13,304 nucleotides of DNA from Desulfobacteraceae bacterium (GTDB lineage Bacteria > Desulfobacterota > Desulfobacteria > Desulfobacterales > SURF-15). Below the pieces are notes generated by a model. The model was not told where the DNA came from, ran no database searches, and worked only from the letters and a program-made list of their open reading frames with translations. The stretch spans positions 1-13,304 of the forward strand of contig QZKK01000178.1 of assembly GCA_003599475.1 (NCBI GenBank), in the 5' to 3' direction. Shown piece by piece: positions 1 to 7,060 of the stretch (its first letter is position 1; every line of letters begins with the position of its first letter). A program made the translations under genes and the position numbers.

Positions 1-504
1 GATCCCATTACGGCGATTCTTCTGGGAGCATTGATGATCCATGGGCTGATCCCGGGCCCGCTCCTGTTCAAGCAGGCTCCCCAGTTTGTCTACAGCGTCT
101 TCTGGGCTTATCTCGTGGCCAACCTGATGACGCTGATCGTGACCTTTGCAACCATCAAGCTCTGGGTTCGGTTATTGAAGGTGCCCGAAAGGGTGCTGCT
201 CCCCATCATCGTCATTCTCTGCATCGTCGGCACCTATGCGCTGAGGAACACCTTTTTTGATACGGGGATCATGTTCTGTTTCGGACTGCTCGCCTACTTC
301 ATGAAAAAAAGCGGATTCCCCGTGGTCCCCATGCTGCTTGCAATCATTCTCGGGCCCAATCTGGAAGAGCACCTCAGGATGTCGCTGATCATCTCCCAGG
401 GGGACTACGCGATTTTTTTCACGCATCCCATCAGCCTGGCTTTTATCATCATTTCATTTTTCTCGTTTCTATGGCCGATAGTGTGGCCGCTGATTCGAAA
501 ATAG
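1..504 (+). CDS. tctA: Tripartite tricarboxylate transporter permease TctA, C-terminal part
   Basis: The frame is open from base 1, so the start lies before the window; 167 residues and a TAG stop are present. The protein is the large multi-spanning permease of a TTT-type secondary transporter, which works with a small membrane subunit (TctB) and a periplasmic binding protein (TctC) to import carboxylates. The visible part starts with a segment ending L-M-I-H-G-L-I-P-G-P, typical of the TctA C-terminal half. Several hydrophobic membrane segments follow, with short charged loops between them, and the chain ends in W-P-L-I-R-K. A 41-base gap with a good ribosome binding site leads into the dehydrogenase gene, so it is probably the transporter of the catabolic operon downstream. 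The substrate (tricarboxylate, dicarboxylate, sugar acid or sulfonate) cannot be told from this part. Confidence 0.9.
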   Translation, partial: DPITAILLGALMIHGLIPGPLLFKQAPQFVYSVFWAYLVANLMTLIVTFATIKLWVRLLKVPERVLLPIIVILCIVGTYALRNTFFDTGIMFCFGLLAYFMKKSGFPVVPMLLAIILGPNLEEHLRMSLIISQGDYAIFFTHPISLAFIIISFFSFLWPIVWPLIRK

Positions 505-545
505 AAGCATAATCAGAACATAATCGATCATGAGGAGGAGTCTTT

Positions 546-1661
546 ATGAAACAGAAGTCGTTTGAAATTCCGAAAACCATGAAGGCCTGGGTCCTGGGAG
601 GTCCGCAGGAGCTTTCCCTGACCGAAAAACCGGTCCCACAGCCCGGCCCGGCCGAGATCCTTGTAAGAGTCGACGCCGTCGCCATTTGTGGAACCGATAT
701 CGAAATTCTCCATCACGGACTTCCCGCCATGATCGAGGGGGGCCTCCCGTTCAATAAAAACTTCACCCCGGGCCACGAATACATGGGAACGGTCGTGAAA
801 ACCGGGAAGGGGGTCGACGAATACGAGCCCGGAGACCGCGTCACAGTCGAGGTGCACGCCGGCTGCGGTCGCTGCGAGCGATGCCGCGAGGGGATGTACA
901 CATCGTGCCTGAACTACGGGAAAAACTACGGGGATCAGAACAAGGGCCACCGGGCCAACGGGTTTACGACCGACGGGGCATTTGCCGAGTATGCCGTTAA
1001 TCACGTCAACACCCTGGTGCACGTTCCCGATGAAATGACCGATGAGGAAGCCACCCTCGTCGTTACCGCCGGAACCGCCATGTACGGAATCGATGCTATG
1101 GGGGGCCTGATCGCCGGTAAACGGATCGCGGTGACGGGTCCAGGGCCTATCGGGCTGATGGGGGTTGCGGTAAGCAAGGCGATGGGGGCACAGCCGGTCA
1201 TCCTGACCGGAACCCGGGACGCCCGGTTGGAACTCGGAAAGAAACTGGGAGCCGATCACGCGATCAATATCCGAAACGAAGATCCGGTCGAAGCCGTCCG
1301 CCGCATCACGGAGGGTAAAGGAGTCCACTACGTGCTGGAATGCTCGGGTGCGGCCAATGCGCTGAACGAGGCCGCCAGGATGGTAAACCGCGGGGGCCGG
1401 ATCTGTCTTGCCGCTTTTCCACTGGAGCCGGTCATGGTCGATGTGGCGCACCTGGTGCGCAACAACATCTATGTCTACGGCATCCGGGGGGAGGGGCAGA
1501 GTGCGACCCACCGTGCGATGGCGTTGATGATGCAGCGGAGATTCGATGCGTCCATCATCCATACCCACACGTTTCCGTTTGAAGAGCTGCCCACGGCCAT
1601 CCGGTTTTCACGGGAGCGGATCGAAGATGCCATCAAAGTCGTCGTAAAAATGAAAAAATAA
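546..1661 (+). CDS. Zinc-dependent medium-chain alcohol/polyol dehydrogenase
   Basis: A 371-residue cytoplasmic MDR-family dehydrogenase that oxidises a secondary alcohol, polyol or sugar acid with NAD(P)+. Catalytic zinc ligands are Cys48 (A-I-C-G-T-D) and His77-Glu78 (P-G-H-E-Y). The structural zinc lobe has Cys107, Cys110, Cys113 and Cys121. The Rossmann motif G-P-G-P-I-G lies at 198-203. The strand after it reads I-L-T-G-T-R, without the acidic residue usual in strictly NAD-dependent members, so NADP use is possible (inference). The length is normal for the family. The ATG is preceded by AGGAGG at 533-538, seven bases away. It follows tctA by 41 bases and precedes the cupin by 11 bases, so the three are probably co-transcribed. 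Threonine, galactitol, idonate or galactonate dehydrogenase-like activity are all possible; I cannot choose. Confidence 0.92.
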   Translation: MKQKSFEIPKTMKAWVLGGPQELSLTEKPVPQPGPAEILVRVDAVAICGTDIEILHHGLPAMIEGGLPFNKNFTPGHEYMGTVVKTGKGVDEYEPGDRVTVEVHAGCGRCERCREGMYTSCLNYGKNYGDQNKGHRANGFTTDGAFAEYAVNHVNTLVHVPDEMTDEEATLVVTAGTAMYGIDAMGGLIAGKRIAVTGPGPIGLMGVAVSKAMGAQPVILTGTRDARLELGKKLGADHAINIRNEDPVEAVRRITEGKGVHYVLECSGAANALNEAARMVNRGGRICLAAFPLEPVMVDVAHLVRNNIYVYGIRGEGQSATHRAMALMMQRRFDASIIHTHTFPFEELPTAIRFSRERIEDAIKVVVKMKK

Positions 1662-1672
1662 GAGGAAACAGC

Positions 1673-2047
1673 ATGCCTGCCAGAAAATTTGTCCACCGCT
1701 TGAAGGAAGCCGAAGCCAAGCCGACTCATGGAGGGGCTGCGCTCTTTAGAATTCTTCTGGACGAGTCCAACTGCGGAGCGAAAAATTTCTCGTTTCTGGT
1801 CAATACCATGAAGGCCGGGCTGAACTGCAACATGACCGGAACCGGGCATTCCCACCGGGAGGAGCATTGCATGTTCACTCTTTCCGGAAAAGGGGGGATC
1901 ATCATCGACGGGGAAAAATTTGATCTCGAACCGAACATGGCCGTCTTTGTCCCTCCCGGTGCCATGCACTTCATGTGGGCCGAGCCCGAGGAGGACTTCA
2001 CCTACATCGTGGTCTATTCTCCGCCGGGGCCTGAGAAAGAGCTGTAG
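1673..2047 (+). CDS. Small single-domain cupin protein
   Basis: A 124-residue cupin. Motif 1 holds His59, His61, Glu63/Glu64 and His65 (G-H-S-H-R-E-E-H) followed by a glycine-rich turn at S-G-K-G-G. Motif 2 holds P-P-G-A-M-H with His99. These residues form the usual metal site of the beta-barrel. Such small cupins in sugar-acid clusters act as isomerases, ring-opening enzymes (KdgF-like) or ligand-binding proteins, but none of these can be assigned here. It begins 11 bases after the dehydrogenase with a GAGGAAA ribosome binding site and is the last plus-strand gene before the toxin-antitoxin pair. The next plus-strand gene starts more than 800 bases later, so this may be the 3' end of a first transcript. 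Confidence 0.85.
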   Translation: MPARKFVHRLKEAEAKPTHGGAALFRILLDESNCGAKNFSFLVNTMKAGLNCNMTGTGHSHREEHCMFTLSGKGGIIIDGEKFDLEPNMAVFVPPGAMHFMWAEPEEDFTYIVVYSPPGPEKEL

Positions 2048-2096
2048 GCAGGTTCAGGGTTGCCGCAGGGGGTGGGTCTTCCCATCGCGGGGAGGC

Positions 2097-2477
2097 TCAC
2101 CAGATCGTATTCGGGTAAAAGCTTCTGACCGTGATATCCGAAGATACCAGGGGACAGGAGAGTATTTCCGCTGTGGCGACGATTGTCCGATCCGCTGGGT
2201 CTCTGTTTTCCCAATCGAGCTCGATGTTTTTCATCCATGCCGCCTCATCGACCGGAAGGATTTTAAACCCTTCGAGCAGATTCAATTGAGCGGCATACTC
2301 GCGAATGGTTAGAGGAATCGTCAATTTCCCGCGTTTTACTTTGATTCCGATTTCCCAGATTGAAATTGAGCTGATAGAGACGGTTTCTGCATCTGCGATT
2401 GCATCCGCTGCTTTTTTCGACAACGCCTTCGAATCAAGGGTCCAAAATAGAAGAGCATTTGTATCCAACAGGATCAT
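2097..2477 (-). CDS. vapC: PIN-domain ribonuclease toxin, VapC family
   Basis: A 126-residue PIN-domain protein, the toxin of a type II toxin-antitoxin pair. VapC toxins are Mg2+-dependent RNases that cut tRNA or rRNA when not bound by antitoxin. The acidic residues expected in the active site are visible: Asp5 in L-L-D-T-N-A, Glu42 in S-I-W-E-I-G, Asp93 and Asp96 in N-R-D-P-A-D-R, and Asp114 in S-S-D. The start ATG (2475-2477) directly follows the antitoxin TAG (2478-2480) with no base between them, which suggests translational coupling. The N-terminal L-L-D-T-N-A-L-L-F-W and the R-D-P-A-D-R motif place it in the VapC branch common in Desulfobacterota and cyanobacteria. It converges on the cupin gene, 49 bases away. 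All key residues are intact, so it is probably functional. Confidence 0.9.
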   Translation of the reverse strand: MILLDTNALLFWTLDSKALSKKAADAIADAETVSISSISIWEIGIKVKRGKLTIPLTIREYAAQLNLLEGFKILPVDEAAWMKNIELDWENRDPADRTIVATAEILSCPLVSSDITVRSFYPNTIW

Positions 2478-2708
2478 CTATATCTCGGGCCATTCTTCCG
2501 ATGTAGGGGCGTTGATATCTTCATGATAAACGACCTTCCCCTGAAGGGAGCCGAATATTTCTTCCACGGATCTGGTTTTGCGGATCGGTTGAATCCGCAG
2601 CACCGGTTTATTGTTGTCCGTTACGATGAGCTCTTCCCCACTCTTTTCGATGTCTCTAAAAATTTTCAGCATATTGGATTTTAATTTGCTTTTTGAGATC
2701 GTATTCAT
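2478..2708 (-). CDS. Antitoxin, Phd/YefM family
   Basis: A 76-residue antitoxin. The N-terminal part (M-N-T-I-S-K-S-K-L-K onward, then G-E-E-L-I-V-T-D-N-N-K-P-V-L-R-I) has the Phd/YefM pattern: a helix followed by the conserved strand x-x-V-T-x-x-x-x-P-V. This part dimerises and binds DNA. The C-terminal 30 residues (S-V-E-E-I-F-G and the acidic tail) would wrap the toxin. The frame is open further upstream, to 2912, but the ATG at 2706-2708 is chosen because GGAG lies seven bases before it (2716-2719) and the longer version would run through the promoter and operator. The pair is probably autoregulated at the palindrome 2739-2754. Confidence 0.85.
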   Translation of the reverse strand: MNTISKSKLKSNMLKIFRDIEKSGEELIVTDNNKPVLRIQPIRKTRSVEEIFGSLQGKVVYHEDINAPTSEEWPEI

Positions 2709-2738
2709 TAGAATTCTCCGCCAATCAAGATCAGGGCC

Positions 2739-2754
2739 ATGACTATGGTCATAG
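2739..2754. promoter_or_regulatory. Palindromic operator candidate of the toxin-antitoxin pair
   Basis: Two overlapping inverted repeats occur here: ATGAC (2739-2743) with GTCAT (2748-2752), and CTATG (2743-2747) with CATAG (2750-2754). They cover the -10 box and the predicted transcription start of the antitoxin promoter. Phd/YefM antitoxins repress their own promoters by binding short palindromes of this kind; binding here is inferred. Confidence 0.5.
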
Positions 2755-2779
2755 TATATCGGTAATCCCTTGATGTCAA
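2751..2779 (-). promoter_or_regulatory. Sigma-70-type promoter of the toxin-antitoxin pair
   Basis: On the minus strand a perfect TTGACA (2779 to 2774) is followed after 17 bases by TACTAT (2756 to 2751), a four-of-six match to the -10 consensus. Transcription would start near 2744 and give a leader of about 35 bases before the antitoxin ATG. The -10 box overlaps the palindrome at 2739-2754, the arrangement expected for autorepression by antitoxin or toxin-antitoxin complex. Confidence 0.6.
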
Positions 2780-2815
2780 CAAGCAGCCGGCGGTAGTCTC
2801 GATTTCGAAAACCTA

Positions 2816-2847
2816 TTGACAAATCTCCCCAGACGTATGAATAGATA
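2816..2847 (+). promoter_or_regulatory. Possible promoter for the second half of the catabolic cluster
   Basis: A TTGACA at 2816-2821 lies upstream of the gene at 2884. The best -10 candidates are TATGAA (2836-2841, spacing 14) and TAGATA (2842-2847, spacing 20), both poorly spaced. Because the toxin-antitoxin pair breaks the plus-strand operon, a new promoter is expected in this gap. An activator-dependent or sigma-54-type promoter is not excluded, although no clear GG-N10-GC site was seen. Confidence 0.25.
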
Positions 2848-2883
2848 ACGTTTAAGCACGATTGCTTCAGGAGCTCAGGATAG

Positions 2884-4110
2884 ATGAAAAAGACGATCCT
2901 TCTGATCGCCACCTACGATACGAAGGGGGCGGAAGCGGAGTATCTGAAGGCGCGGATCGAGGCACGCGGTTGTGCCGTGCTGACAATGGATGCGGGGATC
3001 CTGAAGACATCCGGTGTCCGGGTGGACATCCCCCGGGAAGAAGTTTCAAGGCGCGGGGGTGTTCCGCTACCGGAAGCGCTGGCTGCAGGAGACAAGGGCG
3101 TCTGCATCCTGAACATGATGCGCGGAGTCGCCGACCTTGCAAGCGAACTGTACGGGCAGGGGCGCTTCGATGCCGTTTTGGGAATCGGTGGGGCACAGGG
3201 GACCGATATCGCCTGTGCCGGGATGCGCAGTCTTCCGACGGGAGTTCCGAAGCTGATGGTCTCCACCGTCGCTTCCGGGCAGACCCCTTTCGGGCCGTTT
3301 GTCGGCACCAAAGACATCGCCATGATGCACTCGGTGGCCGATCTGCAGGGGCTCAATTTCCTGACCAAGAGGATTCTGGAAAATGCCGCCGGCGCTGTCT
3401 GCGGCATGTGCGCCGGATCTGGACCCGAAGCCTTCATCCCCGATGGAATTCCGGTTGCGCTTTCCATGATGGGGACCACCACCCCCGGAGCATTGCATTG
3501 TAAAGCGAAGCTGGAAAAACAGGGATTCGAGGTCGTCGCCTTTCACCAGAACGGAACCGGCGGCATCGCCATGGAAGATATGATCCGGGAAGGCGCATTC
3601 AAAGGCGTATGCGATCTTTCGCTTCATGAAATCGGAGACCGATTCGCAGGCGGCCTTCACGGCGCTATCCGGGACGATCGACTGACGGCCGCAGGGGAGA
3701 TGGGGATTCCGCAGGTGATCGCTCCGGGAGGGGTAAACTATGTCGTGCTGGGGCCGCTGGACACACTTTCGGAAGGGATGCGATCGCGCAAACGGATCGT
3801 TCACAATCCGAATCTTACGCTGGTTCGACTGACCCCTGAAGAGCTTTCGCAGGTCGGTAAACTGACTGCCCAAAAACTGAACACCGCCAAAGGGCCCACG
3901 CGCGTCTTCATCCCGTTGAGAGGCTTCTCCTTTCCGGACAGGGAGGGGCTTCCGCACTGGGACCCCGAAGGGAACCGGGCGTTTACCGACGCATTGAAAG
4001 AAAACCTCAAGGTCTCCATTCCGGTAAGAGAGGTGAACGCCCATATCAATGATCCGGAATTCATGGAGGCGGTGGTGGAAAGTTTTTTGGTTCTGATGAA
4101 AGAAGGGTGA
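2884..4110 (+). CDS. Tm-1-like ATP-binding domain protein (UPF0261 family)
   Basis: A 408-residue protein of the UPF0261/Tm-1-like family, near the usual family length. The N-terminus (K-K-T-I-L-L-I-A-T-Y-D-T-K-G) and the glycine-rich G-I-G-G-A-Q-G-T at 100-107 belong to the nucleotide-binding N-terminal domain. F-H-Q-N-G-T-G-G (220-227) and V-I-A-P-G-G-V-N-Y (278-286) are hallmarks of the second domain. The tomato homologue Tm-1 is a virus-resistance protein whose N-terminal domain binds ATP. The bacterial role is not settled, but these genes often sit in catabolic clusters for organic acids, as here. AGGAG at 2869-2873 lies ten bases before the ATG. It is the first plus-strand gene after the toxin-antitoxin pair and probably heads a transcript reaching 9756. 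Its TGA begins a purine-rich tract leading to the SDR gene. Confidence 0.88.
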   Translation: MKKTILLIATYDTKGAEAEYLKARIEARGCAVLTMDAGILKTSGVRVDIPREEVSRRGGVPLPEALAAGDKGVCILNMMRGVADLASELYGQGRFDAVLGIGGAQGTDIACAGMRSLPTGVPKLMVSTVASGQTPFGPFVGTKDIAMMHSVADLQGLNFLTKRILENAAGAVCGMCAGSGPEAFIPDGIPVALSMMGTTTPGALHCKAKLEKQGFEVVAFHQNGTGGIAMEDMIREGAFKGVCDLSLHEIGDRFAGGLHGAIRDDRLTAAGEMGIPQVIAPGGVNYVVLGPLDTLSEGMRSRKRIVHNPNLTLVRLTPEELSQVGKLTAQKLNTAKGPTRVFIPLRGFSFPDREGLPHWDPEGNRAFTDALKENLKVSIPVREVNAHINDPEFMEAVVESFLVLMKEG

Positions 4111-4155
4111 GGGGGAAGAGGGAAGGGGAAAGAGGTAAGGGAAGAGTGAAAGGAG
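4111..4155 (+). repeat. Purine-only junction tract with GGGAA/GAGG-type words
   Basis: Between the UPF0261 stop and the SDR ribosome binding site almost every base is A or G, with quasi-repeated words such as GGGAAGAG (twice), GGGGAA and GAAAGGAG. It ends in AAGGAG, the ribosome binding site of the next gene. I take it as one of the short repeat families that fill gene junctions in this window. It has several Shine-Dalgarno-like words but no hairpin. Confidence 0.5.
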
Positions 4156-4160
4156 AATCG

Positions 4161-4931
4161 ATGAAAAGACTCGAGGATCGCAACATTATCGTAACCGGGT
4201 CCGCCCAGGGAATGGGGCTTGCCATCGCCCGGGCCCTCTTTTCGGAAGGAGCCCGGGTGGCGCTTTGCGACGTGAATGCGGACGCTCTCCGCTCGGCCGC
4301 CGAATCGCTGGATCCCGGAGGGGATCGGGTTTTGTCCCGAAAGGTCGACGTGAGAAACAAAGTCGAGGTGATCCGATTCGTACAGGAGGTAAAGGATGCC
4401 TGGGGCGGTATCGACGTGCTTGTCAATAATGCCGGAGGCGCCCTGCATACCCCCCATCGACTGGAACAGATCGAAGAGGCTGACTGGGACCTTGTGGTGG
4501 ATGTGAACCTGAAAGGGGCCTTTTTTTTCTGCCAGGCGGTCATCCCGCTGATGGCCGAACGGGGAGGAGGCGCGATCGTCAACATCTCGGCCCTTGCCGC
4601 CCACTACCGTGCTTCGCTGGCCGGAGTCCAATACACGGCGGCAAAGGCGGGAGTCGAAGGACTTACGCGGCAGCTCGCCTATGATTGGGGGAAATCCGAG
4701 ATTCGAGTCAACGCCGTCGCTCCCACGGTGACTCTTACCGGTGATCGGGTCCGGGGTTTGTGGGAGAAAAAAACGGAATCCGAACGGCAGAAAGTCTTAT
4801 CCGCGATTCCTCTGGGCAGGCTGAGCGTTCCGGAAGAGATCGCATCGGCGGTCGTATTCCTCGCTTCTTCGGAATCCTCCTACATCACCGGGCAGTGTCT
4901 GGATGTCTCCGGGGGAAGGTATCTCAGATAA
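4161..4931 (+). CDS. Short-chain dehydrogenase/reductase (classical SDR)
   Basis: A 256-residue classical SDR, an NAD(P)-dependent oxidoreductase of hydroxyl or keto groups. The cofactor motif T-G-S-A-Q-G-M-G lies at 12-19. Asp37 at the end of the second strand (A-L-C-D-V-N) points to NAD(H). N-N-A-G is at 89-92. The catalytic tetrad is Asn116, Ser143, Tyr158 and Lys162 (Y-T-A-A-K). The C-terminal part with P-E-E-I-A-S-A-V-V-F-L-A-S and I-T-G-Q-C-L-D-V-S-G-G is typical. A longer reading from 4107 is open, but its first 18 residues come from the purine-rich junction and are low in complexity. The ATG at 4161 has AAGGAG five bases before it. Context suggests oxidation of the sugar-acid or hydroxyacid substrate; the substrate is unknown. 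Confidence 0.92.
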   Translation: MKRLEDRNIIVTGSAQGMGLAIARALFSEGARVALCDVNADALRSAAESLDPGGDRVLSRKVDVRNKVEVIRFVQEVKDAWGGIDVLVNNAGGALHTPHRLEQIEEADWDLVVDVNLKGAFFFCQAVIPLMAERGGGAIVNISALAAHYRASLAGVQYTAAKAGVEGLTRQLAYDWGKSEIRVNAVAPTVTLTGDRVRGLWEKKTESERQKVLSAIPLGRLSVPEEIASAVVFLASSESSYITGQCLDVSGGRYLR

Positions 4932-4996
4932 TTTCAGATTGATGATTTCAGATTTCAGATTTTGATGACTTCAATCTAAAATCTTCAATCTAAAAT
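4930..4996 (+). repeat. AT-rich phrase repeat ATTTCAGATT / CAATCTAAAAT
   Basis: ATTTCAGATT occurs three times (4931-4940, 4945-4954, 4952-4961). It is followed by two copies of CAATCTAAAAT with a 14-base period (4972-4982, 4986-4996), which are near reverse complements of the first word. The array can fold back on itself and begins inside the stop codon of the SDR gene. It fills most of the 88-base gap before the hydroxyacid dehydrogenase. I saw no U-tract after it to mark it as a terminator. Confidence 0.75.
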
Positions 4997-5019
4997 TTAA
5001 AATCGGAAATGGTGTACCA

Positions 5020-6039
5020 ATGATCCAGAAAAAACGAGTGCTGCTCCCGCAGCCCATCGAAGCGGAGGCGCTTTCCATGCTGGAAAGTGCCGGCTGTGAA
5101 ATCATCGTTTCGCCGGATCGGAGCCCGGAATCGGTTTTTCCGTTGATGAAGAAGGCAAATGGTATCGTTCTTAGAACCGGTATTCACATCTCCCGGGAGC
5201 TATTGGCCGGTGCAGACGCGCTTGAAGTGATCTCCCGCACCGGCGGAGGATTCGACAATGTGGATGTCCAGGCGGCGACCGAAAAAGAGATCATCGTCAC
5301 CTCGAACATCGGGGTGAATACCGGAAGCGTGGTGGAACACTGCCTGGCTCTGATGCTTTCGCTCACCAAACAACTGCCGGTCATGGATCTGTCCGTCAGG
5401 AGCGATCAGTATTCGATTCGCTATCGGAATCTGCCGCGCGACCTTAGAGAAAAAACGCTTGGATTGATCGGCTTCGGGAGAATCGGCGCCGAACTCGGCC
5501 GGGTCTGCCGCAGCGCGTTCCGGATGAGGATCGTGGTCTACGATCCATTTCTACCGGAAGCGGCCAAGGCCGGCTGCTCTGAATGGGCGCAGTTTGTCGA
5601 CATCGATACCCTTTTTTCAATGTCCGATATCGTTTCGATTCATGTTCCTTTGACCGAAGAGACGCGCCATGCGGTGGGGGCGGAGCAGCTTTCGAAGATG
5701 AAACCGGATTCTCTGCTGATCAATACTTCACGGGGTGCGGTCATCGACGAAAGTGCATTGATTTGCGCACTTCGGGAAAAGCGGATCGGCGGGGCCGGTC
5801 TCGATGTCCTGGAGCAGGAGCCCCCTCCCGCAGACAGCCCTCTGCTCGAACTCGAAAATGTGATATTGACTCCCCACACGGCCGCACTGACGCGGGACTG
5901 TGTAATCCGTATGGCGACGGAAGCGGCTCGATGTGTCAATGATGTCTTCGAAGGCAGGGAGCCTGCCAATGTCGCCAACCGGGAAGTGTTGAAAACCGAA
6001 AAGTGGAAGCATCTGAAAAATGTCCAATGTAGAATGTAG
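5020..6039 (+). CDS. D-isomer-specific 2-hydroxyacid dehydrogenase (SerA-like)
   Basis: A 339-residue NAD-dependent dehydrogenase of the D-2-hydroxyacid/phosphoglycerate dehydrogenase family. The Rossmann motif G-F-G-R-I-G is at 151-156. The catalytic residues are Arg238 (N-T-S-R-G-A), Glu267 (L-E-Q-E-P-P) and His286 (T-P-H-T-A). N-terminal features include R-T-G-G-G-F-D-N-V-D at 73-82. There is no C-terminal ACT domain, so it is not a feedback-controlled SerA. It could be a glyoxylate/hydroxypyruvate reductase or act on another 2-hydroxy acid; relatives include sulfolactate dehydrogenase. The ribosome binding site is weak (GGAAA at 5005-5009, ten bases away), and no better start is seen. The last residues (N-V-Q-C-R-M) and the TAG stop are encoded by a junction repeat (6019-6088), so the original C-terminus may have been replaced. 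Confidence 0.9.
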   Translation: MIQKKRVLLPQPIEAEALSMLESAGCEIIVSPDRSPESVFPLMKKANGIVLRTGIHISRELLAGADALEVISRTGGGFDNVDVQAATEKEIIVTSNIGVNTGSVVEHCLALMLSLTKQLPVMDLSVRSDQYSIRYRNLPRDLREKTLGLIGFGRIGAELGRVCRSAFRMRIVVYDPFLPEAAKAGCSEWAQFVDIDTLFSMSDIVSIHVPLTEETRHAVGAEQLSKMKPDSLLINTSRGAVIDESALICALREKRIGGAGLDVLEQEPPPADSPLLELENVILTPHTAALTRDCVIRMATEAARCVNDVFEGREPANVANREVLKTEKWKHLKNVQCRM

Positions 6040-6088
6040 AATTTCCAATGATGAAGTTAACGTGCTTTTTACCTGGAAATTGGACATT
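6019..6088 (+). repeat. Inverted repeat AATGTCCAAT ... ATTGGACATT
   Basis: AATGTCCAAT at 6019-6028 is matched by its exact reverse complement at 6079-6088. An inner pair ATTTCCA (6041-6047) and TGGAAAT (6074-6080) is also complementary. A related word AATGTAGA is repeated at 6027-6041. The left arm lies inside the 3' end of the hydroxyacid dehydrogenase and provides its stop codon. The whole element could fold in RNA, but there is no terminal U-run. Confidence 0.75.
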
Positions 6089-6114
6089 CGAGATGATTCA
6101 GCAGACATTTTCTT

Positions 6115-6138
6115 CTTTGTGTCTTCGTGCCTTCGTGG
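6115..6138 (+). repeat. Junction repeat of the CTTTGTGTCTTYGTG type, copy 1
   Basis: These 24 bases match the element at 7151-7174 in 22 positions and end in CTTCGTGG. The element sits just upstream of the ribosome binding site of the DapA-family gene. On the opposite strand it encodes T-T-K-A-R-R-H-K-E, a string familiar from over-predicted small proteins in many environmental genomes. This marks a dispersed non-coding repeat rather than a gene. Confidence 0.75.
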
Positions 6139-6174
6139 TTAAATGATTACGAAAATATAATGAGAGGTGATCAA

Positions 6175-7059
6175 ATGTCCAAGAAACTGTCCGGAATCTT
6201 TGCACCGATATGCACCCCGTTTGTCGACCAGGCCGTAAGCTACCCGCAGATGACTTCGAACATGCGCAAATACAGGGAATCCTCACTGGCCGGGTTGTTT
6301 GTGCTCGGCAGCAATGGAGAAAGCAAGAGCCTGTCGGAAGCCGAAAAGCTAAAACTGCTCGAAATCGTTTTGGCCGAGAAAGCCGGTCATCAATCGGTCA
6401 TGGCCGGAACCGGCTACGAATCGACCGGACAGACAATCGCATTCAGCAAAAAAGTCGCAGAAATGGGCGTCGATTACGTTTCGGTCGTAACCCCCTCCTA
6501 TTTCAAGAAGAGTCTCACGGATGAAGCGATGATCGGGTTCTATACCGATGTGGCGGACGCCCTTACCGTTCCCGTGCTCCTGTACAACGCGCCCGGGTTT
6601 ACCGGTATGACGCTCTCCTCCAAGGTGATCGCCGCATTGGCCCGGCATCCCAACATCGCCGGGATGAAAGATTCTTCAACCGGAAACATGAGCAGCTACA
6701 TTCAAGCCGGCCAGGGATCGGATTTCTCCGTACTCTCCGGAACCATCAGTACGCTGTTTACGGCCCTTGCACTCGGTGCCGCAGGCGGGGTGGTCTCTTT
6801 GGCCAACGCATTTCCGGAGCCGCCTTGTGAGCTCATCGAAAGGTTCAATGCAGGTGACCTCGAAGGCGCAAAGAGACTCCACTACCGCCTCTTTGCGCTC
6901 AACCAGGCGGTATCGGGGAGCCACGGCGTCGCAGGGGTCAAGTGCGCGATGGATCTCGCCGGATTTTATGGCGGAGATCCCCGCAAACCGCTTCTCCCGT
7001 TGAAGGCGGAAGGAAAAGAATCGATCCGGAAGGCGATTGCCGCCGCCGGATTGCCGTAA
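6175..7059 (+). CDS. Dihydrodipicolinate synthase (DapA)-family aldolase/lyase
   Basis: A 294-residue class I, Schiff-base-forming TIM-barrel enzyme of the DapA/N-acetylneuraminate lyase family. The schiff-base lysine is Lys165 (G-M-K-D-S-S), the catalytic tyrosine is Tyr137 (L-L-Y-N-A-P-G), and the carboxylate-binding loop is G-S-N-G-E-S at 45-50. The start at 6175 is chosen over earlier in-frame ATGs at 6127 and 6160 because GAGGTGA lies just before it and the sequence S-K-K-L-S-G-I-F-A-P matches the family N-terminus. In a catabolic cluster with an IlvD-type dehydratase and a 3-hydroxyisobutyrate-dehydrogenase-like reductase, the likely job is cleavage of a 2-keto-3-deoxy acid to pyruvate and an aldehyde rather than lysine biosynthesis. 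This is inference; the substrate-specifying loop (Y-N-A-P-G-F-T-G-M) does not identify it. Confidence 0.9.
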   Translation: MSKKLSGIFAPICTPFVDQAVSYPQMTSNMRKYRESSLAGLFVLGSNGESKSLSEAEKLKLLEIVLAEKAGHQSVMAGTGYESTGQTIAFSKKVAEMGVDYVSVVTPSYFKKSLTDEAMIGFYTDVADALTVPVLLYNAPGFTGMTLSSKVIAALARHPNIAGMKDSSTGNMSSYIQAGQGSDFSVLSGTISTLFTALALGAAGGVVSLANAFPEPPCELIERFNAGDLEGAKRLHYRLFALNQAVSGSHGVAGVKCAMDLAGFYGGDPRKPLLPLKAEGKESIRKAIAAAGLP

Positions 7060-7060
7060 C

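Noticed and set aside
528..1568. A 346-codon open frame on the minus strand.
   Set aside because: It is antisense to the zinc dehydrogenase, which has complete zinc and cofactor motifs.
2478..2912. A longer 144-residue version of the antitoxin.
   Set aside because: The extra 68 residues would run through the promoter and operator and have no family match. A well-placed ribosome binding site supports the start at 2708.
3067..4044. A 325-codon open frame on the minus strand.
   Set aside because: It is a shadow of the UPF0261 gene with no recognisable domain.
4107..4160. An N-terminal extension of the SDR protein from an earlier ATG.
   Set aside because: The extension is low-complexity Arg/Gly/Lys/Glu sequence from the purine tract; the start at 4161 has a proper ribosome binding site and the family-typical N-terminus.
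6098..6286. A small minus-strand protein containing T-T-K-A-R-R-H-K-E.
   Set aside because: The string is the translation of a dispersed junction repeat, a common source of spurious small proteins.
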